A model generated the notes under the pieces. It made no database searches. It worked only from the letters and a program-made list of their open reading frames with translations, and was not told where the DNA came from. Shown here piece by piece: positions 14,505 through 52,364 of a stretch of 64,000 nt of DNA. The position numbers were made by a program, and so were the translations under genes. Where the stretch lies: assembly GCF_965638725.1 (NCBI RefSeq), contig NC_134949.1, positions 126,230,294-126,294,293 on the forward strand, given 5' to 3'. Position 1 is the stretch's first letter. Each line of letters begins with the position of its first letter. This DNA comes from Aptenodytes patagonicus. Its lineage: Eukaryota > Chordata > Aves > Sphenisciformes > Spheniscidae.

Positions 14505-15052
14505 GTTTTCTGGATTCCTCTATTCGGCACTGGTGAAGCCACACCTGGAGTGCTGTGTCCAGCTCTGGGCTCCCCAGTACAAGAGACACATGGACATACT
14601 GGAGAAAGTCCAGCAAAGGGCCATGAAGACATTTAAGGGATTGGAGCATTTCTCGCATGAGGAAAGGCTGAGAGAGCAGGGACTGCTCAGCCTGGAGAAG
14701 AGAAGGCTCAGGGGGGATCTCATCAATGTATACACATATCTGAAGGGAGAGTGCAAAGAGGACAGAGCCAGGCTCTTTTCAGAGGTGCCCAGTGACAAGA
14801 CCAGAGGCAGTGGGCACAAACTGAAACACAGGAGGTTCCCTCTAAACATAAGAAAAAACACTTTTTTTACTGTGAGTGTGACCAAGCACTGGCACAGGTT
14901 GTCCAGGAAGGTTGTGGAGTCTCCATCCTTGGAGATATTCAAAAGCTGTCTGGGTATGGTCCTGGGCAGCTGGCTCTAGGTGGCCCTGCTTGAGCAGGGG
15001 GTTGGACCAGATGACCTCCAGAGGTCCCTTCCAACCTCAACCGTTCTGTGAA
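14505..15052 (+). mobile_element. CR1 LINE, 5'-truncated 3' end, sense
   Basis: Translation of 14515-14979 matches the C-terminal region of the CR1 reverse-transcriptase protein: [20 protein letters not shown], then LEKVQQRA, a [13 protein letters not shown] block and [20 protein letters not shown]. It ends with the CR1 3' UTR motifs (GACCAGATGACCTCCAGAGG, TTCCAACCTCAACC, TTCTGTG). Only the last ~550 bp are present, the usual product of incomplete reverse transcription. The left border is approximate. Confidence 0.9.
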
Positions 15053-18000
15053 GTGCTGCAGAGCAATGAGGACTGGGCTGCTCCAGCCAGGGACCGCTTA
15101 CGAGCAATGAAAAATGGGAGAGTCCTGTCCCTGCCCCAGTGTTCAGGGGCAGGGTGCCGGTCTGTTGTACAGATCAACAGACTTACCCCTTTTTGGTTTG
15201 TCTTACCTGATCAGCAAAATATGTATTATTCTGCAAGCAGAAATGTGTCGTTGTGGAGGCTTCTTCAGTTTATGTCTAACTTTGCAGGCCTCTACATCTA
15301 GACATGCTTCCAAAGATTCCTTTGACTCATCTTTTAATTAGGTTTTATTTCTGTATCTTAAGAGGAACAGATGAAGAATCTATATTAAAGCCTAGTCTTC
15401 TGAATTTGTTTATTAGAAAGTAGGCCGTAAATGCTAATTCCAAGTAACACAGAAAAAAAGCGTACAGTAACTCTGTGCTTAAAAAGCCACTGTATATTAT
15501 AACATTATTAATTTGTAGAAACAAATTGCTGAAATAACCTGACTGACAGTCTGTGCCAATAATAACACGTAGTAACTGTGGGCAAACACAGCATATAGTT
15601 GCTAGTGTGGTTTTTTTTTTCGCGTGATGGTTGTAAGCAATTCTTGCCAGATGGGCTGATAATGTAATTAGGAATCGTTGTGTTAAATGAGGCAGTATTT
15701 AAATTGGCAACTAATTTTCCTATCTATTAACCAGCTTGAAAAAGAAGAGCTGTTACCCAGATGATTTCTAGCTGCTAATCCCTAACAAGAAATGTAGCAC
15801 TTCTTTACACCTTTTTTTAAGCACTGTCTAGCAAATTATTTTCTGTAGGGTTTATTGTGTGTGGGACAAAATAAGAAAGGGAGTTAAGAGATGTTACAAG
15901 TTCAGGGGTTGTTAGATAGGGTGGACTTCTACTAAGCCAGCACATCATGATGTGTGGTAACAGCTCATGAGCCAGTAATGGGATGCTTCCTATTTATAGT
16001 CTCTACATGTGGACAAAAAAACATTTTTACTTTGTGATAGTTCACTGGGTGGCATACTCCATCAGGCGGAGTAGGACTATAAGCCCTATTTTAAGTGTGT
16101 GCGTGGGAGAAATCATGAAAGCACAGCAGGACAAGATTTTGAATGGCATATGAATGTTAGTAGTGTGGAATGGTCGCTCTCTTTACTGGGGACGGGAGAG
16201 AAGGGAAAAGAAAGGGGCGCCCTTGGGTCAAGTTAAAATCCCAGAGAAGGCGTGATCGCTTGTAGTTTTCATCATGAACTCTTACGGAGCCAGCTTTTTT
16301 GGTCTGCTGGTTTGTGCGGTGGAAACTATCAATTGCCTATCATTAAGACTTTGAGTGAACCCCAGAGTAAATGTAAGGCTGAATGAGATTGATTATTATA
16401 TTTATGGCTCTATCTGTGCAAATCTTACTCCTTTTTTTCTCCCCTCCCCCCCCCCCGCTTCAGCTGAAGCAGGAATGAAGAACCCAATACATTTTTGCAG
16501 TCTGGTTTCTTCTGTCCAGTGGTGAAACTCTATTGCTTGACCTAAAAGGATCAGACCCGTTAACTTGAAAAAAAACTACAGTGGATTTTTCCATAGGCCA
16601 GATTATCACTAGCTCAGTGTGGGTTACCCAGCAAATCACATCAAAAGCAACAGCGCGACAGGGTTGCATGCAAGCCCACCTGGAAAAGGCTGTGTATGCT
16701 GAATCATGCAGAGAGCTGCTTCAAAGAAATGCATTGTGCGCTTGTAGCCCATGGGATTTGTTTTGTATATTTTTCTGAAAGTTACCAAAAACTCCCGACC
16801 TCAAACTAAAACAGGAAAGAGAAACTTAAACAAAGTCTGCGTAGGGCGTAGATCAGAACAGAGGCAAGGTCTGTCTCTGTTAGAGGATGCTGGCAACCTC
16901 TATGCAACAAAAATTGAATGATTGCTACATTTTATCACTCTTCCTTGAAAAGGTGAAGGAAGTCACTTTCTGAATGCATGATGGGATAACTGCAAATTGC
17001 TGTTCACCAGGCAGTTAAATGAGGCATAGATAATGCCTAGCGTTGATGACGTCGTATTGACGCCACTTGCTGTAACAGATAGGGCAGGTGCCTGAACCAC
17101 AGACAGATGAAGCTTTGCTGAATGAAAAAGATGACAGATCAATAGGCAATTTTTTTTCTGATATCAAAATACAACAATATTCAGCAATTGAAAGCTTAAA
17201 AATATTAAAGACATAATGGTAAGTTAAATTATTGAAGCAGGATAGCATACAGTAAGTGCTATTTGATGTTGGCGCTAAATCAAGCACTGGAAAGTTTGAG
17301 GGATCCTTGAAGTATTGACAATGTGTTTGACTTCCAGTTGAAATAAATCATTACAACTGGGTTTTTTTCAGTGTCTACCCCTTCAGAGTAGAAAATATAT
17401 AAAATGCATGGCCTAAGGAGGCTTCTGCTTTCAATGTTCTTGACTTTCAGTAAAGAGTTTTGGATTTGTTTCTTTTTATAAGCACAACTTAATGGCATAT
17501 AGATAGGGTGTCAGATTTCCCCTTTAAGTGTGTCATGGCAGAAGTGGATGTTACTATCTTGCTTACTCTATAGCTAGGGATCTTTATGAACCTCTTATTA
17601 ATATCCATGCTATTTCCGTATAGGAAATGCATCCAGCAAAATCATCTTCAGGTATGGTCCTAGGTGCAGATTTTACGTCCCACGGCTGTGGTAAAGGTGA
17701 CCTTCAGGGAGAAAAAAATGGCCTTTTGCATTTACTGTCTGCTTTCTGCTATATAGATCTGAAATTGAACTTGGAAGACACAATAAAAAAAAACCCAAGG
17801 CTTTCCTTCTGTGCCTCCAAAAGTGAACGGAAAGTAGTCTTTCATTGTTTTTAATGCTGGGCACGTGATCTGTCAGCAGTCTTTGGGCAGTTTTTCCTTC
17901 ATAGCCTCATTCAGCCACGTCTCTCCGACCTTGGCTTTCGCAAAATCTGACTTCATCTGACACTTTCTGACAACACAACGTGATCACTAAATAATCAGCT

Positions 18001-21000
18001 CTCCGTGACAGGAAGTGATTCACTCAAGGTGGCCGTAATAAACCCGAGGAACCTGCCGTGCCTGCCCGCGAGAGCTCTGATTCACCATCTCAGGGGCTTC
18101 ACGAGGAGGCAGCTAGAGAGGATGCTACCACTGCTGGTGGCTCTGCCTTGGCATCAGGGTCTTCTGTCCCTGTGGCAGAAAGGTAATAGCACAGAGAGGT
18201 ATGACCGCTCTCCAGCTGTCACAGCGCATAGCCCAGTGGATCAAGTTGAGGTGCTGTTGATTTCGGTTTTTGTTAGTAAGCCGCATGGCACAATGCAGTG
18301 GGAGGGGAGTGAGCAAAGTGAGGAAGTTTGGCTTCATCTTTTGGGAGAGGGCAGGGCTGACCTCTGGAGATGAGGCAGGCTGGGCAGCCCTAGACCATAG
18401 CTCCTTCTGTTGCCACCCTGTGACTCACCAGATCTTGCCTGAAGCTCCCCCAGCAGCACCATTAAACCGGCAGCAGGCAGTACGGAATAAAGTAGGCTCC
18501 AGTGGTGACAACATGAAAGCGTTCTTAATGAGATGTGAAGGCACTAAAGAAAATTCAGACCCAAAGGGTAGCCAGGAGAGAAAGAGAACTCAGTAAGTTA
18601 TACCCACCCCAAAATGAGCTGCTAATCACTGGCGCTATTGTGAGGACTACAATAAATCAGTGTCCGCCTTGGCCGCCTGCATCTCATTATGCACAAACAT
18701 GCAGATAGAGAATGTCAGCCTCAATAGTGATCTGTCATGTGAATGCTGCTGTGTCCGAGTGGGCTGGCACTTGCATGGTTAGCCAGCTTTGTATTTTCTT
18801 TTTTTTTTTTCTTTTTTTTTTTTTTTGTGGGGGATATCTATTTTCTTTTGGAAATGTTGATTTGCTCCGTACCGTGGGTAGTAAATTTGCCCTTTTCTTC
18901 AGTGATTTGTGAAATCTGTAATGATAACATTGTATTTAAGGTGTGGGGGTAAAATATCTTTCATATATGTCATATTTAGTGATTGGGGTTTTGTTTGGTG
19001 TTTTTTTTTTTTCCAAGTTCTCCTCCATGTATGGTGTCATGCATACTACTGAAGCTAGGGCAACACCTACATGTATTTATGCAGCTGATGTATAGTGCCC
19101 ATTACTCAAGCATCACAGACTATCTCGGAAAGGCTAATTAATTTAAGCCCTGCAGCACCCCTTTGAGGCAACTTTTGTTGGTCCTGATAGATGCACACAC
19201 TGTAGCTGCTCTTTGTTATTTATTTTTAATATGATTTCTATCCCAGAGAGGGGGGAAAAATGAACAGTTCTTACTTTGTTAGGTAGTTGACAAAATGTTA
19301 GGCTTTTGATATCATTGAAATAAAATATGTAGCAAACTTCAGATTTTATTGCAAGCTATGCCTCAGAGGTTCTTATTTTCTTTTAAAGCCTCAGCTCTTG
19401 GAGTCAGGTGAACTTGTAGATGTCCTTTTGTTTTGAAACATCTGTGTCTAGCTCGTGTGGTTGCAAAATAAATTTTAATGTATTGTCTCCGCTTAATCTA
19501 AAATCTAGGATGCAGTGAGGCACTTGACTAAGGTTGTGGGTTTGTTTCTTTTTAGTCTTAAAATTTTTGCATGATTAGGCCTGGGAATACCAATGACAGA
19601 GTGTGCATGCAGTTCAGAAGAGAGTCCCATGGATTACTGGTTGTTTTTGTGTTCATGTTTTAATTTCAGAGCTCCTCAGACCCATACTATATTAACTAGG
19701 TAAGACGAGGGTAACCATCTCCTCCCTCGCCCTCCATGTGCAAATGAAAGATGTTTTTAAACATCAACTCACACGTTTTTTTTGTCTATGCTCGGTCTTA
19801 AACTTATTAAAGAAGGATTCAGCATATCTTCTCCAAATGCTTTTTCCTCCTTTGTCTTTACTCTCCTTTCCGAGCTCGGCCCTGTTTCTCCACTTCCTTT
19901 GTCAATATTAAACTAGTTTCCCCTATCGTTCTCTCTTACCCTTTCCACATCCACTTTCAGTGCTAGATCCCTAGCTACCTCATGTCTTAAGGGGTGATGA
20001 GGACTACCAAAGTGGCTGGTTCAAGCTGGCTTTAAACCACGGTCAACCCAGTCCTCATGTCTCACTCCCTCCTACAGGAAAATTCTTAATTCCTTAATAT
20101 TTTTCTGGGGAGCAGGTGTCCCCTACTGCCTAGGGCATAATGTCACAATCATTTTAAGCCAATCTGAGACCACGCTGTCACCAAAGGAGGCAATCGCCCT
20201 TTTCTAGTATCTGCTCCTACCATCTCTTTTCAAGTAGCTGTCTGATATGGCAGATGGCTAATTGTTTTTTGGTAACTGTAGGTGAGGAACCTGATCTGCT
20301 TTGCATCACAGCGCCATGGGTACGAGCGCTTATGCCAAGAAGCCCTGGGAAGCATCCAGCCAAGAGCAAGGGGAAAAGTGTGACCACTGCTTTTGGTAGT
20401 AGTACAGTCTCTGACTGACTTAAATTATCATTTAATGCCACCTGTAGTTTCAAGGTCTTGCTGAAAGAGGTGGTCCTGCATCCGGCTGCTCGCTCCCATG
20501 CTGTTACCTTCTGATTTGTGCTAGCACAAGCCATCATGCAGCTGTAGTGAACCAGCCTGCTAACCTGAGCCAAATGGGAAAAGGAGGCGTCTTGTTTTGT
20601 CCATGTGGTTTTGTTAGGCAATTTTTGGCCTAAATCATCCTCCCAATTAACCAAACAAGTGGCCCACTCTTAGGCCACCTTTCACTCCATGCTTTTCACA
20701 GTGTTTATAAATCTGCCATCCTCCCACTTAAGGGCGGTGAAAGCTGTGGTATGTTGCTGCTGCTCGGGATGAACTGTGCAATGTTCCTGTGCTCTCCAAG
20801 CCACGAGGCAGCTTCATGCTTCTGCTTATTCCTGCTCAGACTTGCACTCAGCCCCTACCTAGAAACCTCATAAGCTCTAAGGCAAACAGTGCTTTAAACA
20901 GTACGCAATTCAGCGTGTGACCCGGACGAGCCAGGTTGCCGAGACACACGGGTTGGGCCAAAAAGAAATTTCAGATGGTCATGAATTCCTCTGCTGTGTG

Positions 21001-21231
21001 AATATGAGCTTGTCAGGTTTTCCCCCTTCCAGGAATGTGACTATTCTAAAGCATTTCAGGGGCTGCAGTAGCATATCTTTCCCAAAAGTGACACTTTGTA
21101 TTTATTTTTCAGGGCAACTTTCATTATAATTTTAAAACTGAAGATAGTTCAGACAAAAACTTTAATGATTTTTTTTGTTTGTTTATTTAGTTGGATATGA
21201 AAAACACCTCTTCTTTCTTCTGTTTCGGCAG

Positions 21232-46454
<25,223 letters not shown>

Positions 46455-48275
46455 GAAACTTGGTCGTGAAACCTGGGACTTAAACAGAATGAAGAACAAA
46501 GTACTTTGCTAAGGGGAAGAAGCCAATGCCTCAGTCCTTTCTACGTTCATTACAAATTGCTGTTGAAATCCTGCCAAATACCCTGCATCATAACTTTTTA
46601 AGCTTTATTTTCTAACACTGATTCTGAACCAAAGCACTGTTAACCACCTCTTAAGTGCTACGGTACTGGATTTGCTACTGCAGTACGATGAGCCTTTATG
46701 CTCTCAATAGTACCTTCTTTTAAAAAAAAAAAAAAAAGAAAAAAAGAAAAAAAAAAAAAGGAAAAAAACCACACCATGATGTTCTTCCACTGTCTGAACA
46801 AAATTGACCATCCCTCTTTCACAAAAAAAGGAGCTGTCAGTATTTTCTAACTAATCGAGCCCTGACTGTAGAAAAAGAGGAAAAAAACTTTAATAATCTT
46901 TCTTATTAATTGCATTAAATGAATACTGCTTTCTGTTTACATCAATTCATTTTGAAACTGTGCTTATGGTGCGGGGGAGGGAGAAAGGTCAAACTTAAGC
47001 AGCAGAGAAAAGCAAGTGAGGTCAAGAAGAAATGTTGGTTAGTGGGTTTTTTTTCCCTCAAGATGACTGCTGCCACTTGAGAGGGTCGCCCTTCCTGAGT
47101 GTCATTACAAAATCGTTTGAGGAGGTGAAAACTGGGAAACAAACTTGTTCAGCCTTAGTGTAAAACAAGACTACCTCTCTTAATTTACAAGGATGCTACC
47201 ACTGGTAAACATGTGGCTTAGAACTGGTCTTGAAGCACAAGATGCTCCATACAACCAAATGCAAGTCCTTAGCTTCGAAGTAGTGGATTTTATAAAAATT
47301 AGTACTTCATGACTTTCCACTTTGGTGCGCAAAAAAAGCCTTTCAGTTTTCCCCCTAATGTGGGGGGGTTGTGGGGTTTGTTGGGGTTTTTTGAGTTGAG
47401 GATGACTGATATATAGAAAAGGCTGGTCTGCATATGTATGGACAGATGATAAAGCTAAGGTCTGTGTTCTGCCATCTCTTTTGGTATTCCTAGTGAGCGT
47501 GTAACAAGAAGAAAACAACAAAATGAGAAAGACAACCCTCTTTTTTGGCTCAGCAACCTAGAAATTCAAGGGAAAAGTATCTGTCTTGATGGACAGACTG
47601 TGAAGTGAAAGTCTTAATGCTGGCTTGTTTTTCAACTTGAACAGCAGTTGGAGGTGTTTAGTTTAGCTTCGCTGGTGTGTTAGTCGAATGAAAAGTGTGT
47701 GTACTGACCGCCTGAAAACCAACATGTGGTAAGACTGAAAACAATAGCGGGAGAGAGCAGGGAAGAATATATTTGGCCAGACCTCCATTGTGCAAGCGTA
47801 GATCTTAATGCTGAGGTCAGAACACAGTATTGTCTTTGCAGATAGGTCAATTTTTCTTGTATCTAGTCAGTGAGCGTTGCAGGACCTCCGTTGCCTTTCT
47901 ATAACACTGGTATACTGGATTTGAAAGATAAAGAATGCAAGCTTGAGGAGTCCGGTGATAACTACTAGTTATTTGGGTTTGGTTTTGTTTTTTTTTTAAA
48001 AAGGAAAAAAAATTCCTTTGCATTTTGATTGCAGAGCAGTTTGCATATCTGTGTGGGAAACAAGGAGAAAAAAAAAAAAGAAAGCTTAGCTCTGAATCTC
48101 CCAATCCCTTGCCTAGAAAATTTTCTGCCTATAATCCCTTCATATAGCTTTCTGATTCACACTGCCTCTGTGTCTGACTCTGCATGGAATAAGCAAAGAT
48201 TTCTTTTTTTCAGGAATGGTGCTTTTACAGAGGTGCACATAATGCGTGTGAAAATAAAACACTGATGTTTTTTTA
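46455..48275 (+). other. BACE2: BACE2 3' untranslated region (inferred extent)
   Basis: Non-coding sequence after the TGA up to the first AATAAA with a downstream T-rich element, about 1.8 kb. It contains an A-rich tract (about 46722-46768) and an earlier ATTAAA (46914-46919) that could serve as a proximal polyadenylation signal. The end is inferred from signals, not from transcript data. Confidence 0.6.
48253..48258 (+). terminator. Candidate BACE2 polyadenylation signal AATAAA
   Basis: Canonical AATAAA followed within 15-40 bases by GATGTTTTTTT and TGTGTATTTC, the expected T/GT-rich downstream element. Cleavage would fall near 48270-48280. Confidence 0.55.
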
Positions 48276-48280
48276 AACTA

Positions 48281-51200
48281 ACTTGTGTATTTCACTTCAT
48301 AACTGGAAGTGCCTGTGATATTCTTTCCTTTTTAATTCTTGCACTTTCAGATTGCTTGGCTGAATAGAGTGAAATAATTGGTGTTGTGATCCAACGTCTG
48401 AAAATTATTTCTCTTGGAATTAGGAGTTGGAAGTAGGAGAAAATTCGAGTTTGCTTCCTTCTTCCTCTGCCTCTTAGTTTTTAAGGGGAGAAAAATGACG
48501 AATTATAAGGAATGTAAGAAACTATAAAGCTTAAGTGTTTTCTCCCTATTCTATTTTCCATACTTCTCTCTCAATGTCTTATAATTAGAATTTTCAGTAC
48601 ATGTTATAACAAGAAGTTGTTCCCTTGAGTTTTTCTTAAAGCAGTAGACTTTGCTCTGAAAAGAAAGAGAGTGATGTTTCCGATTCTGTGATTCGGTTCC
48701 ATATCATCCTCCTGGGTTTGGTTTGACACGTAACAAATAATTTCAAAGTTGTATTCCTTCTTCTACAGTATAGTAATATAAGTAATGCTTCTGTCACCTG
48801 TTTCAAACAGAAACACAGTGTGAATGTTTGGATTGATACAGTGGTAAACAATGAGCCCTTTTTCAATTCAGAAAGTGATAACACTTGTATGCTCTTAAAA
48901 TGTTTCTTAGCTGCTTCCCTCTCCCCACCCCCTCCTATCTACTTACCGCAAAGAGTTTTAGGAAGGAATTTATTGGGAAAGGTTCCTAGTATGCTTTCTA
49001 ATGACAAGCGAGATTTCTTCTGAGTTGCTTAACAAAGTCTTTTAAGTGCGCTAGATTGCATATAAAAGCCATTCAGTTTTACCCTTTCACTTTGAATGTC
49101 ATTGGTCAAGACATTTTATTAGAAACACTTGAATTATATGAGCAATAATCAAGTAGCACAAATGAAATACTAATATATTCTTGAGTTTTCATGGCATCCC
49201 TTGCCACTAAAATTTGGCTTATAGTAAGAAGGTTGTTAGCGACATCTGCTAGCAGCACAAACTTCATCTTGGCTTGTAAATTGATACTTACGCTGACAGA
49301 TATTCAGGTGAGTATTGCTTTGTTGCTCTGGCAACAAGAAGAGCAATAGAAACCCTTGAGGGTTCATTTTTAGCCTACAGCATGTTAAGAAAAATAATGC
49401 TCTTGAGCATTTTTCTATGAAAGATGAAATACAATGATAGACTACAGTGTTACCAAGCGTGTCTTACTCGTGATCTCTTTCCCTGATATATTTTCTTTTA
49501 AAGGAGAGTGCTGTGAGGTATTTTATACTCCTGTTAACTAACTTCAGAGATAAGAGTAAACCATACCTTAAAAAAAAAAAGGGGGGGGGGGGGAGGGGAG
49601 CCAAAAAAACAGAGCTTTGAGTAAAGATGGCACTGGAAAATATTCCCTATTTATTATGGAAGACAGGATGCTCCACATCACAGCGCTCCAAATCATTCCT
49701 TGTACATGTTTCAATATTTCTTACAGAACCAGTGTTTTCCTAATGTGAATGCAATATCACGTACCATGAAAATGTCAGAAAGCTGTGTTTCATTGGACGC
49801 AGCCTTTTAGATAATTGATGCTATCAGTTCAATCATTAGGGATTTGAAGATGTGTGATTTGAGTTCAAGTAGTTAAACCTGCGTTCAGGCATGGGAATAC
49901 GTTAGTTCTATCCCACTGCCTTCACAAGTTTTAGAAACATTATCATGAGCTTTTTGGCTCAGTTTAAATGCTGAACAAAATAGATGAAGAATTTTAATAA
50001 GCCTTTTTTTCAGGTTCTGTAAAAGAAGTTAGGTAGAGGGAATTGTTCTGTTTTTAAGGTGAAAGAGCTTGTATTTAGGATTTGTATGTTGGATCAACCT
50101 AAACGCAATATATCAGGGCAGTGTACCATTCCAGTTCTCAGCTTTGATGCTGTGCAGGTTAACTAGTGCTAATCAGAGCTAGTGTTTTGGTATCTCTTGT
50201 TAACATATCAGTTGCTTAACAACAGTTAACTCTTTATCAACTAAAGTCAACCTATGGGTATTCTACTCAGTTACTTGCTGTGTATCGGCTGGCTATGTTT
50301 CACTGAAGGATGAACCATTTGTATACTAACCTTTTCCTTTTAAATACGAAAAGGCTTATGAGAGTTGCTTAACACAGCACATTTTCAGAGAGAGAGTGGT
50401 CCTTAAATTTTCTGATAATCCAGAATGATTGTGCTGCTGAAAGCTGCTTTGATTTCTGTAGAGGTTTCCAACAACTAGGTCGGTTGGTTGTCGTATCCTG
50501 ATCTCAGACATGAGCCTCGTATATATAAGTAGTAATATGAGCTGCATAATGAAGGGGGCTGGTACAATGACGTATGGAGGTGAAAGTAAAGGAAATTAGG
50601 GAAAGAGAAATAGGTAAGCCACCCTTAACTTCACTTTGTTAAAAATTGTAAGAGCATAACAGATTGATCCTTTTAAGAAAGGTCTGTACAGTTTACCAAG
50701 ACATTAGTTCCTGTCAAACTTGACTCCCTGATTGATAAATCGTTCATTTTTGGCTGCTGAAGTTCTTGCTGCTGTTCAGAGAAGTGAAGACAGATTGGTA
50801 ATGGGCTATGAGCAATCTTCTGAGCCAGTCAGATTTTCTGGCTTCTGGGGCCTAATTAGACGTTAGGCCAGGCTTGTGAGTAATCCAGTCCTGGTAATGG
50901 CTCCTCAGGAACGTTACCTGAAATATAATTGTTGGCTTCAGCCGAACCCCTGGATGAGATGGATCCGTACCGCAAAAGCCACTGCTACGACTTGCACTAA
51001 CTGACAGAGGGGCTGCGGTGAGCTGAAGCTGGCTGGTGTTGTGAAATGTGGAGATGCTAAATAATTGAGTCTTCTACGAGAGTTCCAGATCAAGGCTGAG
51101 GCACCTTGGTAGAGCAGAATGGGAGAGCGACTGCAGTTGCTGACAAGCTGCTGTAAGTCCAATGTCAGTCAGTCACCTGGCTTCTTTGGTAAGGGTTCAC

Positions 51201-51758
51201 TTGTCTGAATATTTTGAAAGCCAGTGTACCCTAAGGTGCCTATTGCTTCTACTGGGAATTATCCACTCACAGGTGAATAAGGGGCACGATCGTCTTTTAA
51301 GTAGAATCATTGGCCAGTTACTGAATATTCCCCTCTCTGTATAACAAAGCACATGGTGATATGTCTCACCCCTAGGAATAGCCTGTCTGTAAGCAACAAA
51401 ACATGCTATTTTAAAACATGTTGACATTGGTGACTGTACAGTAGTAATATAAGAATGTTTTGTGTTTGCTTTTTTTTTTTCTTTTCACTGTATCTAGGCT
51501 TTGGCTGGTTCTTTGTGGTCGGGTAGTTTTTGAAATACTGGGAATTTTAGATTAGACTACGAAGGCACATGCAGAATTTCTTTTAAGCTAGCCAAAAAGT
51601 AAAACAGAGAAGATAATTTTCAGCATTTAAAAGGAAGTAGCCCTCTCTCCTTTTTTTGTAATTTATGATAATAGCTTAAAATCAATGTACTTTAGTATAG
51701 CTGCTGTCCTACTAATTCACTGGCTGTAAATCTTCTGATTTTTCTGATTGTCTTCTGG
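48281..51758. other. Intergenic DNA downstream of BACE2
   Basis: No exon, RNA gene or recognisable transposon is seen apart from the homopolymer junction at 49570. Confidence 0.7.
49570..49600. repeat. A11-G13 homopolymer junction
   Basis: A run of 11 A is followed by 13 G and then AGGGGAG. Low-complexity tract in intergenic DNA. Confidence 0.9.
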
Positions 51759-51763
51759 CCCCC
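51759..51763. repeat. Target-site duplication of the solo LTR (left copy)
   Basis: CCCCC immediately before TGT; the partner copy is at 52360-52364. Because it is a homopolymer, chance identity cannot be excluded, but position and the 5-bp length fit ERV integration. Confidence 0.65.
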
Positions 51764-52359
51764 TGTCATGGTTTAACCCCAGCCTGCAACTAAGCACCAC
51801 CCAGCCACTCGCTCACTCCCCCCACAGAGGGATGAGGGAGAGAATCGGAAGAGTAAAAGTGAGAAAACTTGTGGGTTGAGATAAAGACAGTTTAATGGGC
51901 AAAGCAAAAGCCGCGCACACAAGCAAAGCAAAACAAGGAATTCATTCACTCCTTCCCATGGGCAGGCAGCTGTTCAGCCATCTCCAGGAAAGCAGGGCTC
52001 CATCACGCGTAACGGTTACTTGGGAAAACAAACGCCATCACTCCGAACGTCCCCCCCTTCCTCCTTCTTCCCCCAGCTTTATATACTGAGCATGATGTCA
52101 CATGGTGTGGAATATCCCTTTGGTCAGTTGGGGTCAGCTGTCCCAGCCGTGTCCCCTCCCAACTGCTTGTGCACCCCCAGCCTACTTGCTGGTGGGGCGG
52201 TGTGAGAAGCAGAAAAGGCCTTGACTCTGTGTAAGCGCTGCTCAGCAACAACTGAAACATCCCTGTATTATCAACACTGTTTTCAGCACAAATCCAAAAC
52301 ATAGCCCCATACGAGCTACTGTGAAGAAAATTAACTCTACCCCAGCCAAAACCAGCACA
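51764..52359 (-). mobile_element. Solo LTR of an endogenous retrovirus (neoavian type), antisense
   Basis: 596-bp element with TGT at one end and ACA at the other, flanked on both sides by CCCCC (51759-51763 and 52360-52364), a 5-bp target-site duplication. On the minus strand it starts TGTGCTGGTTTTGGCTGGGG, has TATATAAA (complement of 52078-52085) and, about 180 bp on, ATTAAA (complement of 51891-51896), giving the U3-R-U5 order. No internal retroviral sequence adjoins it, so it is a solo LTR left by LTR-LTR recombination. I associate this LTR with neoavian birds from memory; the exact family name is not assigned. Non-coding. Confidence 0.85.
52078..52085 (-). promoter_or_regulatory. TATA box of the solo LTR
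   Basis: Complement reads TATATAAA, upstream (in LTR sense) of a G-rich purine stretch and about 180 bp from ATTAAA. Conserved layout for an LTR promoter; activity is unknown. Confidence 0.6.
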
Positions 52360-52364
52360 CCCCC

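Larger units (their letters stand above)
1..21231 (+). other. BACE2 intron 1, 3' part (non-coding)
   Basis: No coding exon is supported here. It ends with a pyrimidine-rich tract and CAG before exon 2. Exon 1 would hold a GC-rich signal peptide and propeptide; no such sequence is visible, so it lies upstream of the window. Contents are unique AT-rich DNA, simple repeats (3757-3796, 10859-10882, 11543-11569), a tRNA-Leu-like relic (13785-13877) and a CR1 3' end (14505-15052). The open frames of 60-145 codons show no family resemblance and no splice or codon support. Confidence 0.85.

Noticed and set aside
14520..14942. 140-codon minus-strand frame
   Set aside because: Antisense of the CR1 3' coding region.
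18799..18827. T-rich tract with overlapping frames (18712-18952)
   Set aside because: The frames are phenylalanine runs from a poly-T stretch.
20217..20654. 145-codon minus-strand frame
   Set aside because: No recognisable motif, no splice context, and average composition; likely chance within intron 1.
1..21231. Search for BACE2 exon 1 and its promoter
   Set aside because: No GC-rich signal-peptide exon, no propeptide motif and no CpG island is present; exon 1 must be upstream.
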